NCBI GenBank assembly: GCA_017503645.1
Contig: JAFVSR010000040.1
Span: 1 to 63,064, forward strand
Direction of reading: 5' to 3'
Length of the DNA: 63,064 nucleotides
Source of the DNA: Bacteroidaceae bacterium
GTDB lineage: Bacteria > Bacteroidota > Bacteroidia > Bacteroidales > Bacteroidaceae
The notes beneath the pieces were generated by a model. The model had not been told where the DNA came from, ran no database searches, and saw only the letters and a program-made list of their open reading frames with translations. Below, piece after piece: positions 1 to 9,409 of this stretch (within the stretch, counting starts at the first letter, position 1; each line of letters begins with the position of its first letter). A program made the position numbers and the translations under genes.

Positions 1-334
1 GAGAGAATGCCAGATAATCAGCACCGAAAACTATAAAGCAAGACAATACCATCCATAGAGCGTTGCACCCATGTAGCCAAGGCACACACAAAACCTCCTC
101 AGTCTTGCGAAGAGCGAAAGCCGGCTCCTCCTAATGAGGAGCAGTTTAATGCCCCTACAGCAGGCGACCGCGTGATGAGCCCTATTGCCGCAGTTCTCAC
201 AAGCAGAGGAAATACAAGAAAGAGAACCGCCACCGAGGAGATTAAAGAATATTTAACAACTTTCTACACTTGTCTATCAATGCCATTAATTAGGTTTCCC
301 CCAGACTTTGCGGGTGAGCCGTTAAAATATAATT
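1..334. other. Unassigned non-coding stretch at left edge
   Basis: No convincing gene is seen here. A + strand frame of 73 codons starting at 172 has no recognisable domain and runs through the hairpin at 335-365, so I do not call it. The part from about 60 to 240 is richer in G+C than the AT-rich spacer after it. It contains a local hairpin (GCTCCTC at 124-130 pairing with GAGGAGC at 136-142), which would suit a structured RNA or a dispersed repeat. A minus-strand frame stays open for several dozen codons across 105-240 but has no start or domain I recognise. It might be the 3' part of a non-coding RNA ended by the hairpin at 335-365. I cannot name it. Confidence 0.3.
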
Positions 335-365
335 ATAGGGCAATCGTCGCTGACGATTGCCCTAT
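335..365. terminator. Perfect 14-bp hairpin, probable bidirectional terminator
   Basis: Arms 335-348 and 352-365 are perfectly complementary with a 3-base GCT loop. On the + strand a T-rich run ending in TTTTTT follows at about 378-383. On the minus strand the hairpin lies 25 bases after the stop of the nucleotidyltransferase gene and is followed by an AT-rich run. It therefore probably ends that gene, and possibly a + strand transcript coming from 1-334. Confidence 0.7.
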
Positions 366-389
366 GATTATTTGGTTCTTTTTTGTATA

Positions 390-1295
390 TTAGAACAACT
401 TGTTGGGATATTCACCGGCCTCAACGAGTGACTGAATCTTCTCAACTGTAGCGGGGCGGTCGGCAGCATATGTTACACCGAACCACTTGGCTGTTGTGTC
501 GAGAACCTCGCAAGTAGCTGTGCCGCTGTTGATGAGGTTGTCAACTACCAAGGGGATGAAGTACTCTGCTTTGGGTTTGTCGGCATTCTCCTTCAAGAAG
601 TCAACGAACTGCTCCTCGCTGTATTTGAAATAGTCGGGTGTGAAGCCCCAGAAGTTCATTGAAACGGGAGTCTGCTCGCCAACGGCAGTCCAGCCACCCT
701 CCTCGTTCTTGTAGCAGATGTCGCCATCTACACGCATAATCTCGGTGCGCTCAACAACGCCTGTGAGCTGCTCCTGGTCGTTCTTTGAACATACGCCACG
801 TGCTACGCTACCATTCTCGCTCAATGTGTTGCAGATGCGGAAACCTACCATACTGTACTTGCCTGTGCTGCCCTCGGGAAGTTCGCTCAACCATTTGCCC
901 ATAACGGCAAAAGCATCGCGGCCATAGAAGTCATCGGCGTTGATTACTGCAAAAGGCTCTTTGATTACGTCCTTGCCCATAAGCACTGCGTGGTTGGTAC
1001 CCCAAGGTTTGGTGCGCTCTGCGGGTGCTGTGAAACCGGCAGGCAGGTTGTCGATAGCCTGGAAAACGAGCTCTGTGGGGATGTGGCCCTCGTACTTGCT
1101 CAATACCTTCTCGCGGAAGTCCTGCTCAAAATCCTTGCGGATAACGAACACCAACTTGCCGAATCCTGCGCGGATAGCATCGAAGATAGAGTAGTCCATA
1201 ATTGTCTCACCGTTGGGGCCCAGACCGTCCAACTGTTTCAAACCACCATAACGGCTGCCCATACCTGCAGCCAAAACAAAAAGTGTAGGTTTCAT
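390..1295 (-). CDS. Sugar-phosphate nucleotidyltransferase family protein
   Basis: A 301-aa protein of the NTP-transferase family (GT-A fold), expected to join a nucleotide to a sugar or alcohol phosphate, releasing pyrophosphate in the cytoplasm. The N-terminus has the nucleotide-binding signature LAAGMGSRYGG (residues 8-18) followed by a conserved lysine in GLKQLD. AVINADDFYG near residue 117 is the metal-binding aspartate region. Length matches single-domain members of the family. There is no left-handed beta-helix acyltransferase tail, so it is not GlmU-like. It has its own promoter: the minus strand carries TATATTTG at 1362-1355, a -7 box of the Bacteroidota type. The substrate cannot be told from sequence, and no kinase or glycosyltransferase lies beside it in this window. 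Confidence 0.8.
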   Translation of the reverse strand: MKPTLFVLAAGMGSRYGGLKQLDGLGPNGETIMDYSIFDAIRAGFGKLVFVIRKDFEQDFREKVLSKYEGHIPTELVFQAIDNLPAGFTAPAERTKPWGTNHAVLMGKDVIKEPFAVINADDFYGRDAFAVMGKWLSELPEGSTGKYSMVGFRICNTLSENGSVARGVCSKNDQEQLTGVVERTEIMRVDGDICYKNEEGGWTAVGEQTPVSMNFWGFTPDYFKYSEEQFVDFLKENADKPKAEYFIPLVVDNLINSGTATCEVLDTTAKWFGVTYAADRPATVEKIQSLVEAGEYPNKLF

Positions 1296-1354
1296 AATAG
1301 AAATGTTTTATAGATTAGATAAGTTTGTTTCTCTTTTTTGAGTATGTAACTTTG

Positions 1355-1362
1355 CAAATATA
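1355..1362 (-). promoter_or_regulatory. -7 promoter box of nucleotidyltransferase gene
   Basis: The minus strand reads TATATTTG here, matching the Bacteroidota TAnnTTTG -7 element, 60 bases before the ATG at 1295. No clear TTTG is seen at the -33 position, so this rests on the -7 box alone. Confidence 0.45.
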
Positions 1363-1448
1363 GATATTTTGTTTTTCTTTAAGTAATATTTTGTATTCTT
1401 TTTTTCAAAAACCCAATTTTTATTGGCGTGCTATGGCAAAACTCTCTT

Positions 1449-3758
1449 TTAGAATGGGTAGCCTATGGCAAAATGCCAGGCGAAACCATCGCCAAACGGC
1501 GATAGGTTGAAATACCCCCTCTTCTCGGTCTTGTATGGCGCGTGCAGTCCCAGGCCGAAGTCGAGGCGCAGAACCAGAAAATCGAGGTCGTACCTCACGC
1601 CGAATCCCGTGTTCAGCGCAATATCCTTGGCAAAATTTTTCATAGTAATCTCGCCACCCGGGCGGCTCTCGTCGCGCTTGGTGAGCCATATGTTGCCGGC
1701 ATCCACGAAAAGGGCACCGTGCAGCTCCGATATTATGCGGAAACGATACTCAATGTTGGCCTCTAATTTTAGGGTTCCCGTTTCGTCGAGGTACGAATAT
1801 CGTGTTTCGGCAGCCGGGTGAAAACTGCCCGGGCCCACTGTGCGCACCGTGAAGGCACGCAGGCTGTTGGCACCGCCAATGTAGAACTGCTCGCTGTATG
1901 GGGCATATTCGGCATTTCCATAACTATGCAGAATGCCCGCCATTATGCGCGTGGCAATAAAATTGTTGCGGTCTATCCTGTATAGCTGGCGCAGCTCGGC
2001 AGTCACCTTAACGAACTGCGCATATGGGTTCTCGAACAGGTTTTTGTCCTTCTCGTTCCACCCTTTGCCGAAGGCGCAGAATGCCAGCGATGTGATATTG
2101 CCTGCTGCCGTCACCGAGCCTTCGAAATAACTCTTGTTGCGGTGGCGTGTTTTTACATTGTCATATGTAAATGTATATTGCATTGCGGGAATGAATTGGT
2201 CGCGGAAACTGTTCTGCAACGAACGGTTATTGGCTACAATTTCATCAAATTTATCGCTGGTATCCCTCAATAGGTCGAATGTGAGACGTAGCGGGGTAAT
2301 TGTGTGTGTGGTTGTGCTCTTTGTATATATTTTGTAAGACAGGTCGCCACCCAAATGTATCATTCTGAAGAATCCCGAGCGGTTGAGGCGGTCCACATAC
2401 ATCCTTACCGATGTGGATGCCGGTATGCGCATAAGTTTTCTTTGGAAGAAGGGAAGGAACAGGCGGGGGAAGGTGAGCGACACATCGGCACCCATCTCCC
2501 AGGAGTTTAGCAGGTCCTTGTCGGTTATTCCCTCGTCTTTTGTCTGCCACTCGTAGGAGCCTTTGAGGCTCATTGTGAGTGTCTCGCCGCCACGAAACAG
2601 GTTCTTGCGCGAAAGGCTTATCACGCTGCCGGGCCCTATCTGGTTGTTGCTCTTCGACGTTACGTTCATCTCGAACGTGAAATCGTAGGGCTTGTCGAGT
2701 TGTGCCATTATGTTTAGGTCGAGCGTATCGCTGTCGCCACGGGGGGTAAACGTGAGGTTGGTACTGCTGAATATGTTTATCTGGCTCAGGCGGCTCACCG
2801 TGTTCTGCTGCGCCTCCTGCGAGTATGGCTCGCCTTGGCGCATAAATATATTGCGCAATATTGTGCCGGGGCGCACGGGTGGTTTCTCTCCATTATATAT
2901 ATAGGTGAAACTGCGCCCTTTTATGGTGTCGTTGTTGCTGCTGCGTGGCAGGGTGCTGTTTTTCAGTACTTGAATATTTATGTTGCCTATGTTGTATGGG
3001 CGGTTGCCTCTTGACGGCAGGCCCGGTTGCGGTTCTATGCGCATTTGTGCCAGCCCGGGTGTGTTTATGGTGTCGGCAAGAATGCGGGTGAATGTCGGCT
3101 GGTAATAGTAGTAGCCGTTGTTGCGCAAGAGGCTGTTTATCCTCTCACGCTCGCTGTTTATTGCGTTGGCGCTGAACTGTTCGCCCTTTCTTATTAGTCT
3201 CTCGTTCTTTGTGGCTTCGATGAGGCTGTCGGCTTTTCCTGTGAATCCGCGGTACTCTATGCTGTCATATCTGTATGGCCGGTGCAGCCTGATGCTGTAT
3301 GCCACTTTGGCCTTTTTGCTGTTTTTCCTGTCGGTGATAATCTCGCTTGTTACATCGCCGTCGAAATAACCGTAATATTTAAGTACATTGCTTGCCACGC
3401 GGGCGCGCAGTTCGGGGTTCACTTTTGATATCAGTACAGGTGCATCGCCAAATGTGTCGAAAAGCCAGCGACCTATCTTGTTCTTGCTGTTGTAGAATGT
3501 ATTATACCACCACAGCCCAATGGAAAAACCGCGTATGGTGGAGCTGCCTGCTATGGCGCCATTCGGCGGGCAGGAGAGCGCTGCCACAACCTCATCCATA
3601 GCCTGCTGCCCTATGCTGCCGTCGGCATACTCTTTTTCTCCCTTTATATCAATGCGTTTTATTCCTGTGTACAACTGCTCGCCATCGGCTATGTGCCTTG
3701 TGGTGGAACAGCCGACAAGCAGGGTGGCTGCAAACAGGTATATGATAGCTCTTTTCAT
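1449..3758 (-). CDS. tamL: TamL-type Omp85 outer-membrane assembly lipoprotein
   Basis: A 769-aa outer-membrane protein of the Omp85/BamA superfamily. Residues 1-17 are a lipoprotein signal ending in the lipobox LVGC (Cys17). That lipid anchor marks TamL, the Bacteroidota form of TamA. POTRA-like segments occupy roughly residues 30-330. The C-terminal half is beta-barrel-like with alternating aromatic/polar strands and ends in phenylalanine, as expected for a barrel-insertion signal. The gene is translationally coupled to tamB: its ATG (3758-3756) overlaps the tamB TGA (3757-3755) in the form ATGA. TamL and TamB together would link the inner and outer membranes and help insert outer-membrane proteins or move lipids. 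A second, essential BamA is expected elsewhere in the genome. Family call is firm; exact role is inferred from the family. Confidence 0.88.
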   Translation of the reverse strand: MKRAIIYLFAATLLVGCSTTRHIADGEQLYTGIKRIDIKGEKEYADGSIGQQAMDEVVAALSCPPNGAIAGSSTIRGFSIGLWWYNTFYNSKNKIGRWLFDTFGDAPVLISKVNPELRARVASNVLKYYGYFDGDVTSEIITDRKNSKKAKVAYSIRLHRPYRYDSIEYRGFTGKADSLIEATKNERLIRKGEQFSANAINSERERINSLLRNNGYYYYQPTFTRILADTINTPGLAQMRIEPQPGLPSRGNRPYNIGNINIQVLKNSTLPRSSNNDTIKGRSFTYIYNGEKPPVRPGTILRNIFMRQGEPYSQEAQQNTVSRLSQINIFSSTNLTFTPRGDSDTLDLNIMAQLDKPYDFTFEMNVTSKSNNQIGPGSVISLSRKNLFRGGETLTMSLKGSYEWQTKDEGITDKDLLNSWEMGADVSLTFPRLFLPFFQRKLMRIPASTSVRMYVDRLNRSGFFRMIHLGGDLSYKIYTKSTTTHTITPLRLTFDLLRDTSDKFDEIVANNRSLQNSFRDQFIPAMQYTFTYDNVKTRHRNKSYFEGSVTAAGNITSLAFCAFGKGWNEKDKNLFENPYAQFVKVTAELRQLYRIDRNNFIATRIMAGILHSYGNAEYAPYSEQFYIGGANSLRAFTVRTVGPGSFHPAAETRYSYLDETGTLKLEANIEYRFRIISELHGALFVDAGNIWLTKRDESRPGGEITMKNFAKDIALNTGFGVRYDLDFLVLRLDFGLGLHAPYKTEKRGYFNLSPFGDGFAWHFAIGYPF

Positions 3759-6700
3759 TGTTCTTGCGTTTTAATGTTTTGGTGCGGCTCTCCCTCATTG
3801 CGTGGCTTTATAAACAGCAGCTCGCTAAGGTTGTTCAACTTGCGCCTGTAAACGTATCCCACGCCGGTTTCGGTAATCTCACCCTCGAGTATCGATTCGT
3901 AGTTTTTGTCGTAGAAGAGGCGCAGGTAGCGGTTTCCGTCGGCCGTGAGCCTCCACTCGAGCGATACATTGTTTATGAAGCTATTCTCCTCCTCGGGGTT
4001 ATCGCCGCTGTTAACCTCGCCACCCACAACTATAGTGAGGCGGTCGTTCCAGAACCGTTTTGCAAAACTGAAGCTGTAATTGGTGTACGAGCCACCCGTC
4101 TCTTTATTCTCGACATCGGTTATTCCCACGTTTATGCTCACGCTCTTCATTGCATCGCCTGCCAGGTCGTTAATCTTTGCATCGAGGAACGATGTGAGGG
4201 CATTGGATACCGTGAGTCCGCCGTTGCTGCCCATATATGCTCCGGTAATGAGCATAGTCACTGCATATTTGTTCAGCGTTTCGGCATCGAGGCTGTTCAG
4301 CTCATCCTGTATTGCGGCGTTCTCGGGGGCCTTAATTGTGAAGCTGAGCCCCATATTGTCGAGCGAGTTGCTGAGTACAAGCCCCACGTCGAAGGCCACA
4401 GGCTGGTTATTGCCCCCGTCTATGGATACGGGTGCAATAATTCTCTCGAGCGCCGTAATGTTCAGGGTGGGGTTCATAAGGTCGCCTGTCCAGTTTACAT
4501 AGCTGCCCTGGCTTATGCTGAATGTTTTTAACGGAATGATGGGCAGGTTGTACTTCATCTCGCCGTTGTTAAGCGTGTATCGCCCTGTGAGGCTTATTCC
4601 GGCCTCGCTGGTGTAGCTCATATTAAGCTGCCCGCCGCCCTGCAGGTTTATGTAGCTTTGGCGCGAGGAGTCGAAATCGGCATTTATCCAGGCTCCTTCC
4701 TCTATATTCAAAGTCATTGACATTGTTATGTTTCCCAGGTCGGGCGACTCTTCGTTATGGGTTGTCTTTGTGCTGTCTTGGAAATTTACAAACTCCACAA
4801 GCCCGTCGAGTTCGTTGTTTGTGGCTATGCTGCTTTCGGGCATAACGTATGTTACATTTGTGTTGCCGAGTACCGTGGCATTGCCATATACCTTGAGTGC
4901 CTGTATGGCCCCCGTGATGTAACTGTTGATGTCGAGGAACAGTTTACCATATATAAGCGAGTTTCTTTGGCGCTCGGCATTGATAAGTTCGTAGTTGCTT
5001 GCCTGCATCCTCAAATCGAATGCAGGTTGCGCAAAACGGCTCACATCAATGTCGCCGTTTACTTTGAATGGGGTATTGCCCTTGGCATATATCTTGAAGT
5101 CGTTGAATTTTATCTTGCTCTCCTCAATATTTACTTTGTCGTTTACCAATCTCATTTGGCTGCCAAGCATTGGAGCATCCACATATACCGAGTCGAATTG
5201 TATGTAGCCGTTGGAGTTTGCGGTTTCCAAAGGCCCGTCGAGTGTCACGTTGCCATCTATGTAGCCGTCTATGTTCAGGTTACTCTCTTTTATAAATGAG
5301 TTTATTACCCTCAATGGCAGTTTTGTGAGTATTGCCCTGCCGTTTATGTTGCCGTTGTCGTAATCGCCCTGCAGGTCGAGGTATTCATTCCCGTTATGGC
5401 ACAGCAGCAACGATGCAATGTGTCTGTCATTCTGCTTGGGAAGATACACGAAATCGGCACTCTCGTTGCCAATATAATTGCCTTCGTAGGTAATGCTGTC
5501 GCCATAAATCTCTCCGTTCAGCACTAAACCGTCGCTCTCGTTGCGTAAACGTATGTCGCTGTTTAGCGTGCCGGCAATGTCGGGAGTGAATGGCAACGAT
5601 GCCGTAAGTTTCCCTAAGTTTATGTTGAAGAGCGACAGGCTTATGTCGTGTTTGGCGGTGCTGTCGTTTGTGGCATACAGGTGCAGCCCCGCATCGTATT
5701 GGTCGGTGGCGTGTATGTCGGCACTGATAACCTCGTTCTTACCAATGCTTATGTAGTTGTCGCCGTTTATTTCAAAAACCTCGCCCAAAACTTTTGCTTT
5801 GGGGAGTATGTGTATGTTGAGCCCTTCGGGCATAAGCAGTGTACTTATCCCTATTCTTGTGTCGCTGCTGCGGTCGTTGCCCCTGAAGCTGAAATTTGTG
5901 TTCAAAGTGTCGCGCAGCAGATTGCCAAAGAGGGCTGCACTGAAACTCTGTTTTTTCTTGTCCGGTGTTATGGCCGAACTGCGTACCCCTGCGAAATATT
6001 TGATGTTCTCGCCCTCCTGCATAGCCGAAAAGCGTATGGTGTCGAGCTTGGCTTCGTTTGTTGTCAGGTCATATACAGCTCCTCTTGCCCGTATGCCTTC
6101 CGTGCTGTCTATGCTGCATTTAAGTTCAATGTCACCCAGGTCTATGCTGTTCATCGCCATAAAATTGTGCAACATATTCTGCTTGCCACACTCAAAGTTC
6201 AAATTCATAGCCGGCAATAGCCGTTCAAAATCGTGTGCATAATATATGCTCTTTTCGCTATAACGTGTCTCAAGGAACATATCTTCTATTTTTGCTATTT
6301 GAGCAAGCAGTTGATTGTAGCCGCTTGCAAGCGTTCCGTAGATGCTAAGGTCGCCGTTGGTAGCAGAAATGTGTGAGCTGTCCGGCGCAGTGGCAATGTC
6401 GATGTTTATGTCGGCAGGCGTGAATTTTTTTATCGGGGTGTTCAAGGCTATGTCGCTTCCGCGCAGTTTTAGGCTATGCGTTTCGTCAAGGTCGGTGCGT
6501 GCCTCAAATTCAAGGTCTATTTTGCCGCTTATATTCTTGTCGCTTATACCCGTTTTGTCAAATGCAAGATTTTCTATTTTGAGTTCCGTGCTGTTTGAGA
6601 TGTCGGTGGGGCGTATATTGGTTTTTGCCGTAAGTTCCAGATTGGAATGCGGGCTGTTTGATATCAGTGATATCAACGAGAATGAATTGGCCTGGAATGC

Positions 6701-8326
6701 ACTCACGGTGGTGCCGGTTGCAATAAAATTGCTGTATTGCAATGTGTCGATGGCGGCAAATAGTTGGTAGTAGGTGGCAGGTGCAAAAATATCGGTTCCC
6801 GCACCCGACAGCGATGCCCGCATAGATAAATTCTTAACGGGAACAGCCCCAATGGAGGCCTCTAAGTCGAACTGCTTGAGGTCTATTTTTGCATTGTAAA
6901 TCTCGCTTTTGGTATCATAGAAGGCAAGTATATTTCCGCCACCGTTGCCATTTATGTCTATGTCGGCGGAATAGAGGCTGCCTCTGGCTTTTGCATTGCC
7001 GTTCAGTGATAGCGGGGTGGTTGTGGTGCTCCCCGTGAAAGGTTCGACATTGAAGATAGTTCCGGCCAAATCAATGTCGGCGCCCTGTTTGTTGCTGCCT
7101 ATGTTTGCCAACCTGCCTTTTGCACTCATTGTGGCTATTGTGGGTATGGCAATGCAGGCCGTGTCTATTACGGCCTTTTCCATCGAACCGTGCAACGATA
7201 ATCTTGCATCTATCATAGAGTCGGGCAAAGTGCTCAACAGCTCGGCTTGCTCGGCTGTGATAAGGCCTTTAAGGTCGCGCTTGTCTATGTGTGCGGCCAA
7301 ATTAGCCCGCACAGGGCTGTGGCTGTTACCGCTGAATATGGTTTGCGCTATTTTGGCGGTGACATTTATGTATGAGCCGTTTGCGCTGTTCAGCGTAGCT
7401 TCATCTATTTTTATGAGTGTGCTGTCGGCCTCTATTGCCAGGCTGCCGCGTTTTATATCTATTCCATCGGGTTGTCGCAGTGCCAGTGCATCGATGTTTG
7501 CTTCTAGGGTGGCGGGTGAATAGGCAATATCTCTTCCTGCAATGTGTATATCTTCAATGGTAATATGGTTTAGCGGGGCCTCCTCGCGTAGCTGTGTGCC
7601 GTGGTCGTATGTCACACCGCTGTGGGTGATGTCGAGCTGCTCCAGTTTGTAGCTGTTGTCCGCAAGGTGTGCTTGCAGGTTCCTTGCTGCCAGTTTCCCG
7701 ATGTCGGTGCCAATGGTTGTGCTATCCTCGGGCAATTGTATTGTTATGTGGCTGTTTTTAATGTTGCCTTTGCGCAAGAGAATCTCCCAGTTTACGGGCG
7801 CTGCGGGCTCGTCGTCGCTCTCTTTGCTCTCGCCTATGGCAATTTTTACATCGGCCTCCTCTATGTGTAGCTGCTTTATCTCGGCCTGTTCGCGTATGAG
7901 GTCGATGTTGCGTATGGCACTTCTGAAGTAGCCTATCTCTCCCGCAATGTGTGTGCTCTCTATGAGGTCGTGCGTGTCAATCTTTATCTGTTCCAGGAGA
8001 ATGTAGTTTACCTCAACCTCGCCGCGCAGCAGTGGAATAGGGTTTATGTTTATCTCCAATGCCTTGCCGCGGGTAACGAGCCTTTGCTCTTTCGTGAGTT
8101 CAAAATCTTCTATGGCAAGGTTGAAAGGGAATGTGAGGCCTATGCGGCCGACAGACAAACGGAACTCGCTGTTGCGGGCCACGGCCTCCTCAATCTTGTT
8201 TGTGGCATACTCTTGCACCGGTGGCAGATAGAGCAATGAGCATATTGCCCATATTGCAATTATGGGCACTAATATGGCTGCTGCAATAATTCGTATAATG
8301 ATATTTGCTCTTCTGCTTTTTTTCAT
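3755..8326 (-). CDS. tamB: TamB-type translocation/assembly module protein (DUF490)
   Basis: A 1523-aa envelope-spanning protein of the AsmA/TamB group. Residues 9-30 form one N-terminal membrane helix. The rest is a long series of short beta-strand repeats, seen as recurring D-x-x-G-x-I/L-x-G units, that would build a hydrophobic groove across the periplasm. The conserved TamB/DUF490 region fills about residues 1050-1490. The preceding N-terminal part resembles AsmA. Length is normal for Bacteroidota TamB. It is the first gene of a two-gene operon and overlaps tamL by four bases. The family is linked to outer-membrane protein assembly and, more recently, phospholipid transport. The gene is divergent from the cyclophilin gene across a 192-bp spacer. 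Confidence 0.9.
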   Translation of the reverse strand: MKKSRRANIIIRIIAAAILVPIIAIWAICSLLYLPPVQEYATNKIEEAVARNSEFRLSVGRIGLTFPFNLAIEDFELTKEQRLVTRGKALEININPIPLLRGEVEVNYILLEQIKIDTHDLIESTHIAGEIGYFRSAIRNIDLIREQAEIKQLHIEEADVKIAIGESKESDDEPAAPVNWEILLRKGNIKNSHITIQLPEDSTTIGTDIGKLAARNLQAHLADNSYKLEQLDITHSGVTYDHGTQLREEAPLNHITIEDIHIAGRDIAYSPATLEANIDALALRQPDGIDIKRGSLAIEADSTLIKIDEATLNSANGSYINVTAKIAQTIFSGNSHSPVRANLAAHIDKRDLKGLITAEQAELLSTLPDSMIDARLSLHGSMEKAVIDTACIAIPTIATMSAKGRLANIGSNKQGADIDLAGTIFNVEPFTGSTTTTPLSLNGNAKARGSLYSADIDINGNGGGNILAFYDTKSEIYNAKIDLKQFDLEASIGAVPVKNLSMRASLSGAGTDIFAPATYYQLFAAIDTLQYSNFIATGTTVSAFQANSFSLISLISNSPHSNLELTAKTNIRPTDISNSTELKIENLAFDKTGISDKNISGKIDLEFEARTDLDETHSLKLRGSDIALNTPIKKFTPADINIDIATAPDSSHISATNGDLSIYGTLASGYNQLLAQIAKIEDMFLETRYSEKSIYYAHDFERLLPAMNLNFECGKQNMLHNFMAMNSIDLGDIELKCSIDSTEGIRARGAVYDLTTNEAKLDTIRFSAMQEGENIKYFAGVRSSAITPDKKKQSFSAALFGNLLRDTLNTNFSFRGNDRSSDTRIGISTLLMPEGLNIHILPKAKVLGEVFEINGDNYISIGKNEVISADIHATDQYDAGLHLYATNDSTAKHDISLSLFNINLGKLTASLPFTPDIAGTLNSDIRLRNESDGLVLNGEIYGDSITYEGNYIGNESADFVYLPKQNDRHIASLLLCHNGNEYLDLQGDYDNGNINGRAILTKLPLRVINSFIKESNLNIDGYIDGNVTLDGPLETANSNGYIQFDSVYVDAPMLGSQMRLVNDKVNIEESKIKFNDFKIYAKGNTPFKVNGDIDVSRFAQPAFDLRMQASNYELINAERQRNSLIYGKLFLDINSYITGAIQALKVYGNATVLGNTNVTYVMPESSIATNNELDGLVEFVNFQDSTKTTHNEESPDLGNITMSMTLNIEEGAWINADFDSSRQSYINLQGGGQLNMSYTSEAGISLTGRYTLNNGEMKYNLPIIPLKTFSISQGSYVNWTGDLMNPTLNITALERIIAPVSIDGGNNQPVAFDVGLVLSNSLDNMGLSFTIKAPENAAIQDELNSLDAETLNKYAVTMLITGAYMGSNGGLTVSNALTSFLDAKINDLAGDAMKSVSINVGITDVENKETGGSYTNYSFSFAKRFWNDRLTIVVGGEVNSGDNPEEENSFINNVSLEWRLTADGNRYLRLFYDKNYESILEGEITETGVGYVYRRKLNNLSELLFIKPRNEGEPHQNIKTQEQ

Positions 8327-8384
8327 AACCGCGCAAAGTAATTAAAAAAAATGTTACGAACCGCATTTTGCGGGCGGAACTTTT

Positions 8385-8404
8385 GTGCCAATTTGCAATG
8401 GCAC
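8385..8404. promoter_or_regulatory. Inverted repeat GTGCCA-N8-TGGCAC in divergent spacer
   Basis: GTGCCA (8385-8390) and TGGCAC (8399-8404) are exact inverted copies around ATTTGCAA, in the spacer between tamB (minus) and the cyclophilin gene (plus). It could be an operator, but the arms are short and no partner regulator is nearby. Confidence 0.25.
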
Positions 8405-8480
8405 GTTATATATAAACGTATGCCGTGGTGGAGAGAATTAAAAAAGTTGTAAAATAGTTTTAATTTAGGCTTGCTTGCAC

Positions 8481-8488
8481 TATCTTTG
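8481..8488 (+). promoter_or_regulatory. -7 box of cyclophilin/M16 operon
   Basis: TATCTTTG matches the Bacteroidota TAnnTTTG -7 element and lies 31 bases before the ATG at 8519. A weak TTT-rich -33 region precedes it. Confidence 0.5.
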
Positions 8489-8518
8489 AATTGTCTAAAA
8501 ACGTAACCAATAATATCT

Positions 8519-9409
8519 ATGAATAAGAACGTAACCTTTCTGTTTCTCGCCTTTGCACTCTTAGCAATGTATGCCTGTGGCGGTGCAGGCAGCGATGCTC
8601 CCAAAACCGAGTTTGGAATAGAGCAACTGAACGAGGAGAGCCCCGACTGCGACCAATATGTGCTTATGGAAACCTCTATGGGCAATATTAAATTGAAACT
8701 TTACAAGGAGACACCGCAGCACCGCAAGAACTTTGTGAACCTGGTGAAGAATGGCTTTTACGATGGACAGCTCTTTTTCAGAGTGACGCAGGATTTTATG
8801 ATACAGGCTGGTGATCCCAAATCGCGCGGCGCTGCAAAGGGGGCACATCTTGGTACCACCGAGGTGAGTTACAACATCCCTATGGAGATTGATGTTACCA
8901 AATATTGGCACAAGCGTGGTGCCCTCTCGGCTGCCAGCCTCAAGCCCGGTATATCGTCGTCGGGTTGCCAGTTCTACATAATCACAGGTAAAAAAGTGTA
9001 TGACAAAAACCTTGATGCACACGAGGTAAAGTATAACAAAACGCTCCGTCGCCTTATGTACGAGAGCCTGCAAAAGCCATATGCCGACAAGATTAACAAA
9101 CTTTATGCCGAGAGCAAGAAGAGTGCCAAGAAAAAGAGGGAACTCAATGATATGATTCATATGTTTAGCGCTATGACCGACTCGGCTATGGCGGGCAAAA
9201 AGTGGGCCTACACAAAAGAGCAACGCCGCGGATATAAGGAGGATGGCGGTGCCTTCCACCTCGATGGTTACTACACCGTCTTTGGCGAGGTAATCGAAGG
9301 TATAGAGATAGTGGAGGCCATTTCGCGTGTGGATTACGACGTGCGTGAGCGCCCCTTGAAGGATGTCGTAATAAAGAAAGTAACCCTGCTTGGCAATGAA
9401 GATAAATAG
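8519..9409 (+). CDS. Lipoprotein cyclophilin-type peptidyl-prolyl isomerase
   Basis: A 296-aa cyclophilin expected to catalyse cis/trans proline isomerisation in the cell envelope. It starts with a lipoprotein signal and lipobox ending at Cys20 (MYAC). The cyclophilin core begins near residue 55 (METSMGNIKLKLY) and includes FFRVTQDFMIQAGD, where the catalytic arginine of the family's FHRV motif is kept but the histidine is Phe. The GCQFYI strand is also present. A charged, probably helical insert of about 70 residues (roughly 170-240) separates this from the last core strands (YYTVFGEV). Such inserts are common in Bacteroidota members. The stop overlaps the start region of the M16 peptidase, so the two are co-transcribed and likely act on envelope proteins together. 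Confidence 0.88.
   Translation: MNKNVTFLFLAFALLAMYACGGAGSDAPKTEFGIEQLNEESPDCDQYVLMETSMGNIKLKLYKETPQHRKNFVNLVKNGFYDGQLFFRVTQDFMIQAGDPKSRGAAKGAHLGTTEVSYNIPMEIDVTKYWHKRGALSAASLKPGISSSGCQFYIITGKKVYDKNLDAHEVKYNKTLRRLMYESLQKPYADKINKLYAESKKSAKKKRELNDMIHMFSAMTDSAMAGKKWAYTKEQRRGYKEDGGAFHLDGYYTVFGEVIEGIEIVEAISRVDYDVRERPLKDVVIKKVTLLGNEDK

Noticed and set aside
172-393. 73-codon + strand frame at the left edge as a gene
   Set aside because: It has no domain and no promoter I can see, and it reads through the 14-bp hairpin at 335-365.
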